Of a DNA stretch of 12,059 bases, positions 10,001-12,059 are shown one piece after another. A program made the position numbers and the translations under genes. Position 1 is the first letter of the stretch. Every line of letters starts with the position of its first letter. Location: positions 69,343 to 81,401 of the forward strand of contig NW_003122924.1 of the NCBI RefSeq assembly GCF_000003605.2, written 5' to 3'. This DNA is from Saccoglossus kowalevskii (taxonomy: Eukaryota > Hemichordata > Enteropneusta > Harrimaniidae). The notes under the pieces were generated by a model. The model worked only from the letters and a program-made list of their open reading frames with translations, was not told the origin of the DNA and did not search any database.

Positions 10001-10573
10001 TTATAAGTTCTTATAGTTTTACACAATAATTAGTTTTAGTTTTTTAGTTGCATATTCTGAAAGATAGTGAATAAAACAGCATATCAGATTGAGTACCATA
10101 GCCTTGCGTTCTTCCATGGTTTATAATGCAGACAGACACAAAATTGTACATTTTCAAAGTAATACTGCCCTCTGTGGTCAGTATCAATAAACTTTTGTTT
10201 AGGAAAATTATTTTTCAAATCTGAACATTTTGCAAATATTTTGCAAATTAATCCTGCTGAGCATTATGATGTAACATTTGTTTAGATGGCACTCTGTACT
10301 GTGGGTCAGTACTCTTCCCAGAGTAGACATTCAGTGCCATTGAGGTGTTGCCACCCTGTAACTTACACTATGTATCTTGTAGTCATGTGAATCTGTGATA
10401 ATTGCACGTGTATTCTTTAGACTTAAATAATTGAACATATCAACATAGTATTCTATTATTTATTTTATTTTTCGTTTCAGGTTTCCTTGGTTACACCCAA
10501 GACAAAAAAGAAAATACCATCCCAAAAAGTTATGGAAGTAACCAGTAGACGATCTCTGAGAAAACGAAAATAA
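875..10573 (+). CDS. TBL3: TBL3/UTP13 orthologue, 3' part (10 exons, 540 codons)
   Basis: Partial spliced gene for a WD40 protein of the nucleolar UTP-B complex, which acts in early 18S pre-rRNA processing within the small-subunit processome. The ten exons sum to 1623 nt and stay in frame through introns of phase 0, 0, 0, 2, 1, 1, 1, 2, 0. Domains by residue of the partial product: WD repeats at about 1-27, 38-68, 81-111 and 120-153, ending KIW, KIW, KLW and IIW; Utp13 C-terminal helical domain at about 165-316 with landmarks NLLQRKKYLKAIGIAI, HWNTNSKHCH and FLPYTERHFQRMNRLLQ; then an acidic/serine then basic tail, 317-540. The WD blocks and the WNTNS-HCH and LPYTERHFQR segments match vertebrate TBL3 as I remember it. 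TBL3 is about 800 residues in vertebrates, so the first propeller and the start codon lie upstream. The tail is longer than I recall for the human protein. Family assignment is secure; function is by homology. Confidence 0.95.
1037..3042 (+). other. TBL3 intron (2006 bp) carrying the 21-bp minisatellite
   Basis: Donor GTATGT at 1037, acceptor TTTTAATAATAG ending at 3042. The intron splits a WD repeat exactly between FSPVDQ and VLATSSADG. About two thirds of it is the tandem array at 1081-2412. From 2413 to 3042 it is unremarkable AT-rich sequence; the only local structure I see is a short direct repeat, CGCTAGAT, at about 2521-2536. Confidence 0.92.
1081..2412. repeat. Minisatellite: 63 tandem copies of a 21-bp unit
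   Basis: Unit consensus CATGTTTGAATGTGTTACCGA. Counting from the CATG at 1108 to the one at 2396 gives 1288 bases, or 61 x 21 plus 7. The 7 extra bases are fully explained by five units with one inserted base (TCACCTGACATG) and one with two (TATGTGTCACCGACATG near 2236). With one unit on the left (CTTG variant) and the terminal one, there are 63 units. Common variants are ACCAACATG for ACCGACATG, GAATATG for GAATGTG, and GTATGAATG near 1934 and 2041. Because 21 is a multiple of three, two frames on each strand stay open for long stretches and give heptapeptide pseudo-proteins such as MFECVTD; these are not genes. The array begins only 45 bp after the exon A donor. Confidence 0.98.
3043..3111 (+). 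CDS. TBL3: TBL3 exon B (WD40)
   Basis: 69 nt, phase 0 at both ends; acceptor AATAATAG, donor AAG|GTATGC. Encodes residues 55-77: VLATSSADGTIKIW, then SISDFTCLK. This completes the second visible WD repeat and matches the corresponding LATASADGTIKLW segment of vertebrate TBL3 nearly residue for residue. Confidence 0.95.
3112..4348 (+). other. TBL3 intron (1237 bp) with MITE
   Basis: Donor GTATGC; acceptor after a long T tract, ending TTTCAG at 4348. Very T-rich around 3480-3600 and 4310-4335. Apart from the MITE at 3788-4171, I see no coding or RNA signal. The open frame that runs from exon B into this intron, to 3321, is read-through. Confidence 0.9.
3788..4171. mobile_element. Mariner-type MITE, 380 bp, 25-bp TIRs, TA target duplication
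   Basis: Inverted ends lie at 3790-3814 (begins CCGGATTCTGCTGTAAATTC) and 4145-4169 (reverse complement begins CCAGATTCTGCCGTAAATTC), with 23 of 25 bases matching. Each end is flanked outside by TA (3788-3789, 4170-4171), the target duplication typical of the Tc1/mariner superfamily. Inside, AAACCGCCCAGGGCGATTTT near 3859 recurs in direct orientation near 4119 with one change, and CCGTTAAACGG (3818-3828) is an odd-length palindrome. There is no transposase frame, so it is non-autonomous. The ends and TA are seen directly; the superfamily is inferred. Confidence 0.85.
4349..4576 (+). CDS. TBL3: TBL3 exon C (two WD40 repeats)
   Basis: 228 nt, phase 0 at both ends; acceptor AATTTCAG, donor CAG|GTGATG. 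Encodes residues 78-153. It holds one complete WD repeat (FEGHDSSVLKV through SSGSDGLLKLW) and the last one (EHQDKCWALV through ISGAADSTLIIW). The sequence TFEGHD..VLKV plus SSGSDGL.KLWTIK.NECV is highly characteristic of TBL3. Confidence 0.96.
4577..5663 (+). other. TBL3 intron (1087 bp)
   Basis: Donor GTGATG, acceptor TTTCGCATTTTAG ending at 5663. AT-rich. It contains a five-copy ATT microsatellite running into a T tract (5157-5179) and an AT-rich near-palindrome, ATATATA-CCG-TATATAT, around 5485-5503. I found no terminal inverted repeats, exon or RNA gene. Confidence 0.88.
5664..5722 (+). CDS. TBL3: TBL3 exon D (linker to Utp13 domain)
   Basis: 59 nt, phase 0 in and phase 2 out; acceptor CATTTTAG, donor AA|GTAAGT. 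Encodes residues 154-172 plus two bases of 173: DVTEIEKEEILSKQEHDIL. This is a charged helix following the last WD strand. DVTE immediately after the IIW/ILW strand is shared with vertebrate TBL3, which supports such a short exon. Confidence 0.92.
5723..6290 (+). other. TBL3 intron (568 bp)
   Basis: Donor GTAAGT, acceptor TTCTACATACAG ending at 6290. AT-rich. It contains an 8-bp inverted pair, GCCAAGGT (5960-5967) and ACCTTGGC (5998-6005). Nothing else is recognised. Confidence 0.88.
6291..6394 (+). CDS. TBL3: TBL3 exon E (Utp13 domain, start)
   Basis: 104 nt, entering in phase 2 and leaving in phase 1; acceptor ACATACAG, donor AAAG|GTATGG. Encodes EQELSNLLQRKKYLKA, then IGIAITLDQPFKALYIIK. 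These are the first helices of the Utp13 C-terminal domain, with the same EQEL-NLL---KYL-A pattern as in vertebrate TBL3. Confidence 0.95.
6395..6870 (+). other. TBL3 intron (476 bp)
   Basis: Donor GTATGG, acceptor TTTTCTTCATCAG ending at 6870. AT-rich with no feature recognised. An open frame at 6544-6789 has no recognisable protein character. Confidence 0.88.
6871..6942 (+). CDS. TBL3: TBL3 exon F (Utp13 domain)
   Basis: 72 nt, phase 1 at both ends; acceptor TTCATCAG, donor TTGG|GTGAGT. Encodes EILSEPNGKEDLSKTLGKLR, then ADQL. The LGKLRADQL helix corresponds to the RLRRDQ region of vertebrate TBL3. It is symmetric, so skipping it would keep the frame. Confidence 0.92.
6943..7363 (+). other. 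TBL3 intron (421 bp)
   Basis: Donor GTGAGT, acceptor GTTTATTTTCAG ending at 7363. T-rich around 7130-7175. A 9-bp inverted pair, CATGCATGG (about 7094-7102) and CCATGCATG (about 7210-7218), is the only structure noted. Confidence 0.88.
7364..7522 (+). CDS. TBL3: TBL3 exon G (Utp13 domain core)
   Basis: 159 nt, phase 1 at both ends; acceptor TTTTCAG, donor ACTG|GTATGT. Encodes DAIMKFAIHWNTNSKHCHHA, then QTVLQLILCSISPDDLMAYP and AKECVQAFLPYT. The WNTNS-HCH-AQ-VL segment is the most diagnostic stretch of the Utp13 domain here. Confidence 0.96.
7523..7768 (+). other. TBL3 intron (246 bp)
   Basis: Donor GTATGT, acceptor TATATACTTTTAG ending at 7768. No internal feature recognised. Confidence 0.88.
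7769..7865 (+). CDS. TBL3: TBL3 exon H (Utp13 domain, end)
   Basis: 97 nt, phase 1 in and phase 2 out; acceptor ACTTTTAG, donor AAG|GTGAGA. Completes LPYTERHFQRMNRLLQQSMF, then IEYTWHKMRMV. This is the last conserved helix of the family (vertebrate: LPYTERHFQRLSR..., then FLWHNMKL). The downstream protein is not conserved with what I remember of human TBL3. Confidence 0.95.
7866..8119 (+). other. TBL3 intron (254 bp)
   Basis: Donor GTGAGA, acceptor TTTTTTTTCATTCACAG ending at 8119. An alternative reading from about 8059 continues across this acceptor in other frames but has no support. Confidence 0.87.
8120..8699 (+). CDS. TBL3: TBL3 exon I: acidic SQSD-rich then basic tail
   Basis: 580 nt, phase 2 in and phase 0 out; acceptor TTCACAG, donor GAG|GTGAGA. 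It encodes residues 318-510 plus the last base of 317. The first ~85 residues are strongly acidic and serine-rich, with five QSD motifs (DQSDSD, SQSDED, SQSDSS, SQSDSD, SQSDSQ) and many SD/SE acidophilic kinase-type sites. Basic runs follow: KRLRTTKSRTKKIKP, RTRMSKRKH and RLKRKTIKK. Low complexity argues for a disordered tail. Such acidic/basic tails are common in nucleolar proteins and fit the role. The splice sites and uninterrupted frame support it as coding; no homologue is recognised for the tail. Confidence 0.88.
8183..8374 (+). repeat. In-frame CCAAT(C/T)AGA coding repeats
   Basis: Seven CCAAT cores lie inside exon I at 8183, 8207, 8237, 8270, 8297, 8321 and 8366; five continue as CCAATCAGA. 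The spacings are 24, 30, 33, 27, 24 and 45, all multiples of three. The repeated nucleotide motif therefore always encodes (S/D/N)-Q-(S/L) in the same frame. This is best read as a diverged coding microduplication series, not as promoter CCAAT boxes. Confidence 0.85.
8933..9870. mobile_element. Dispersed repeat with short inverted ends, interrupted by a second element
   Basis: The ends are CAGGGTCCATAG (8933-8944) and CTATAGACCCTG (9859-9870), inverted with one mismatch. Just inside, both flanks share a direct motif, GGTCTGGAAAGTCTT (8983) and GGTCTGGAAAAGTCTT (9821), within runs of GAAAGTCTTTGG-like words. CAGGG ends recall hAT elements. However, the flanking octamers TTCTTCCC and TTTCTTCA do not form a clean 8-bp duplication; they share only an offset TTCTTC. 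Superfamily is therefore uncertain. No transposase frame is present; an open frame at 9767-9949 is a by-product of the GGAAAA-rich repeat. Confidence 0.55.
9119..9721. mobile_element. Inner element with TAGCTCCGCTG ends and ~157-bp core repeats
   Basis: Perfect 11-bp inverted ends: TAGCTCCGCTG (9119-9129) and CAGCGGAGCTA (9711-9721). After the left end comes GTCCGTCGTTGCCGTCGTC, then three tandem copies of a unit of about 157 bp. The copies open with TTTTCGACTTCTTCTT at 9161, TTTTCCACTTCTTCTT at 9319 and TTTTCGACTTCTTGTT at 9475; each contains ACCTCTCTCAGATTTGTTCA or a near match and ends with GAATATTTTTGT. A fourth copy (about 9615-9690) is internally deleted. No coding capacity. The layout of inverted ends around tandem core units resembles non-autonomous elements known from marine invertebrates; I recall the general style but cannot name the family. 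Confidence 0.7.
10286..10340 (+). other. Intronic nested stem-loop
   Basis: ATGGCACT (10286-10293) pairs with AGTGCCAT (10333-10340), and inside it GTACTG (10296-10301) pairs with CAGTAC (10307-10312) around TGGGT. ACTCT (10291-10295) can alternatively pair with AGAGT (10320-10324). The result is a two-tier hairpin with an asymmetric internal loop. It could be a fragment of a structured RNA or chance; no H or ACA box was convincingly placed. Confidence 0.4.
10481..10573 (+). CDS. TBL3: TBL3 terminal exon J
   Basis: 93 nt including TAA (10571-10573), phase 0 in; acceptor CGTTTCAG. Encodes VSLVTPKTKKKIPSQ, then KVMEVTSRRSLRKRK. It is a short basic C-terminus with two clusters (KTKKK, RRSLRKRK) that look like nuclear/nucleolar localisation signals. 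It is linked to exon I by frame continuity and splice sites, and supported by an AATAAA just downstream. An alternative end by read-through of exon I would give an unremarkable tail stopping at 8813. Confidence 0.85.
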   Translation, partial: VSLVTPKTKKKIPSQKVMEVTSRRSLRKRK

Positions 10574-10608
10574 TTACGATGTAATTTAATCAGTTAATTA
10601 AGCAAAGA

Positions 10609-10614
10609 AATAAA
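10609..10614 (+). terminator. Polyadenylation signal AATAAA
   Basis: Canonical AATAAA 36 bases after the TBL3 stop codon, followed by a TTTTCTTTCTTTT tract. It predicts a 3'UTR of only about 55-70 nt. Position and context fit; the cleavage site itself is not visible. Confidence 0.8.
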
Positions 10615-10667
10615 TTTTCTTTCTTTTACACAATAGCTCAGATTTATTGACATAATTGTTACAAATT

Positions 10668-10793
10668 ATCTGTATTAGAAGCAGTAGTCGCACCTATTCT
10701 TTTTAAACAATTGAGAACCCAAAATTCATTGTTTTGCATATGTGTACATACAGCCACATCCCATGTATTGTACCTGCGGCTTCTAATACAGAT
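10668..10793. repeat. 15-bp perfect inverted repeat (possible small MITE)
   Basis: ATCTGTATTAGAAGC (10668-10682) and GCTTCTAATACAGAT (10779-10793) are exact reverse complements separated by 96 bp. Similarity decays inside: GCAGTAGTCGCACCTA against GCCGCAGGTA. It could be the ends of a ~126-bp miniature element or a large hairpin. No clear target duplication was found. Confidence 0.6.
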
Positions 10794-11093
10794 TTTACAG
10801 TATTATTGATTAAAAGTGGTGGTCACCACTGAACATAACTATAAATGGCCCCTTTGAGTAGTTGCTTTTGGTAGCAGATACAAACCAACAATTTGTCATA
10901 AATGCCCAAACTGTGATTTTTACTGTAAGGGCATTTTTCCTCCATAAACATCTACTTAACATTTCAATAGAATTTGTTTTAAACTGAAGTAAAACACCCT
11001 TGAAATAAGCAACACTAATTCTATTGTGTTTTGCCCACAGTTTTGAAGTACCGGTTATGTTTTGTTGCATCATGTATTTAATTGGCTAAATAT

Positions 11094-11840
11094 AGCTCGC
11101 TACAGCGAGTTGAATCCATCACTCTGTCCATACATAAGAAACTTGCAGCGATCGACTGACAAAAAAGGTGAAACCAAGTCGAGGGTTGCGATTTACTATT
11201 CATGGGTGAAGAAAAGCTGAGAAAATGTGCAAATTAATCTGACATTGATAAAGCTGCAATGTTTTTCAGTAAATAAACCCATGTGTGTATATATGCTTTT
11301 TCTCCATTTTCAATGCATGGGTCAATAAGGCAGGAGTCGCTGTATGTGGTAGACACTTACCGGGTTATACTACAAGTTTTATTCAATCTTCGTTAATACA
11401 GTGGGTGTAGCAAATAAAGAGTAAAAACCGTTCTTTTTGACTGAAAAAAATGTTTTATTTGTATGCAGGATCAGAGTAAATGTGGACGTACTTTTGAAGG
11501 TATCGTTTGAACAGATAAGTCCCTGTTTGTAGGGAGAGATGCACGATTTAAACAAAATTATCGTAGATTTGATGATCATAGCAAAGATAAGAATTTAGAA
11601 TGCATGCTTTGAAACAAAATATAAGTTCTTTATAAATCTATTTGAAAATATGTGCATCAAGGTTGTTCAATGTACATTGGCGAGTTGCTGGTGTCGGGAT
11701 CAGAGTAAAAACTACGACTTACTGAGAAGTCTCGTGAAAGAAGGGGGGTTATGCATTGAGAATGAATAAAAGCACATGTACACACATGGGTTTCTTTATT
11801 GGATGTCTGTCTGCATGGATTCAACTCATTGCAGCGAGCT
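11094..11840. mobile_element. 747-bp TIR element with asymmetric arms, non-autonomous
   Basis: The outer ends at 11094-11119 (begins AGCTCGCTACAGCGAGTTGA) and 11815-11840 (reverse complement begins AGCTCGCTGCAATGAGTTGA) match at 23 of 26 bases. A second inverted block, AAACCCATGTGTGTA onwards, lies at 11275-11318 on the left and 11751-11793 on the right, about 85% identical. On the right the two blocks are 21 bp apart; on the left they are 155 bp apart, so the left arm carries about 134 extra bases. The left end also contains a tight palindrome, CTCGCT-AC-AGCGAG. A 13-bp direct repeat, GGATCAGAGTAAA, lies at 11468 and 11697. There is no transposase frame and no clean target duplication (TAT left, TTA right), so the superfamily is open. 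Confidence 0.78.
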
Positions 11841-12059
11841 TTATCAAGAGAGAACAGCTAGCAGATATGTACAAAGTCGTGACTTCAGGCTGCAAAGTTA
11901 TCTCCTCCAGCCCTTTAACAATGTGACAAAACATTAGTTCTACTTCAAAACTGGTGCCACCCAACTATGCGCGACTAACCAAATCCGTGGTCATGAAACA
12001 GGCAAAATACTGCTGTAAACGCTCATACATACACAACTGTGAATCCATAATTTCTAGTT

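Larger units (their letters stand above)
8700..10480 (+). other. Last TBL3 intron (1781 bp) with nested repeats
   Basis: Donor GTGAGA at 8700, acceptor TTTTTCGTTTCAG ending at 10480. Contains the nested repeat elements at 8933-9870 and a stem-loop at 10286-10340. The stretches 8700-8932, 9871-10285 and 10341-10480 show nothing else. Confidence 0.9.
10574..12059. other. Intergenic sequence downstream of TBL3
   Basis: No gene recognised on either strand. It contains the poly(A) signal, an inverted repeat (10668-10793), a near-palindrome AGTGGTGGTCACCACT (10816-10831) and a TIR element (11094-11840). Frames on the minus strand at 10810-11073 and 11379-11579 lack protein-like character, and the second lies inside the element. 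From 11841 to 12059 I see nothing. Confidence 0.75.

Noticed and set aside
10810-11073. 87-codon minus-strand frame as a convergent gene
   Set aside because: No recognised domain, splice context or nearby poly(A) arrangement that would support it.

Overview
The window is a piece of an AT-rich animal genome. It is almost certainly a marine invertebrate, but the sequence does not fix the phylum. The evidence is one gene broken by GT...AG introns, short exons in long T-rich introns, a canonical AATAAA signal, and several non-autonomous DNA transposons. There is no sign of bacterial or viral gene organisation.

The only gene I can support is the 3' two thirds of a TBL3 / UTP13 orthologue on the + strand. 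TBL3 is a WD40 protein of the small-subunit processome (UTP-B complex). Ten exons (875-1036, 3043-3111, 4349-4576, 5664-5722, 6291-6394, 6871-6942, 7364-7522, 7769-7865, 8120-8699, 10481-10573) join in frame to 540 codons plus TAA. In order they encode four WD40 repeats, the helical Utp13 C-terminal domain, and a long acidic then basic tail rich in SQSD motifs. The 5' end of the gene (start codon, first propeller, promoter) lies upstream of the window. AATAAA follows the stop by 36 bases, so the 3'UTR is very short.

Layout: 1-874 is intron and holds a diverged tandem duplication. 1037-3042 is an intron dominated by a 63-unit, 21-bp minisatellite (about 1081-2412). 3112-4348 is an intron with a complete mariner-type MITE (3788-4171, TA target duplication). 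4577-8119 holds ordinary introns around the Utp13-domain exons. 8700-10480 is the last intron and contains a repeat (8933-9870) with a second, internally tandem element nested inside it (9119-9721). 10574-12059 is intergenic, with an inverted repeat just past the poly(A) signal and a 747-bp terminal-inverted-repeat element (11094-11840) whose two arms differ by about 134 bp.

I do not see a new multi-gene system. The most unusual content is the minisatellite with its 22-bp punctuation units beginning 45 bp after a splice donor, the SQ-cluster tail on TBL3 built from an in-frame repeated CCAATCAGA motif, and the three mobile-element structures.
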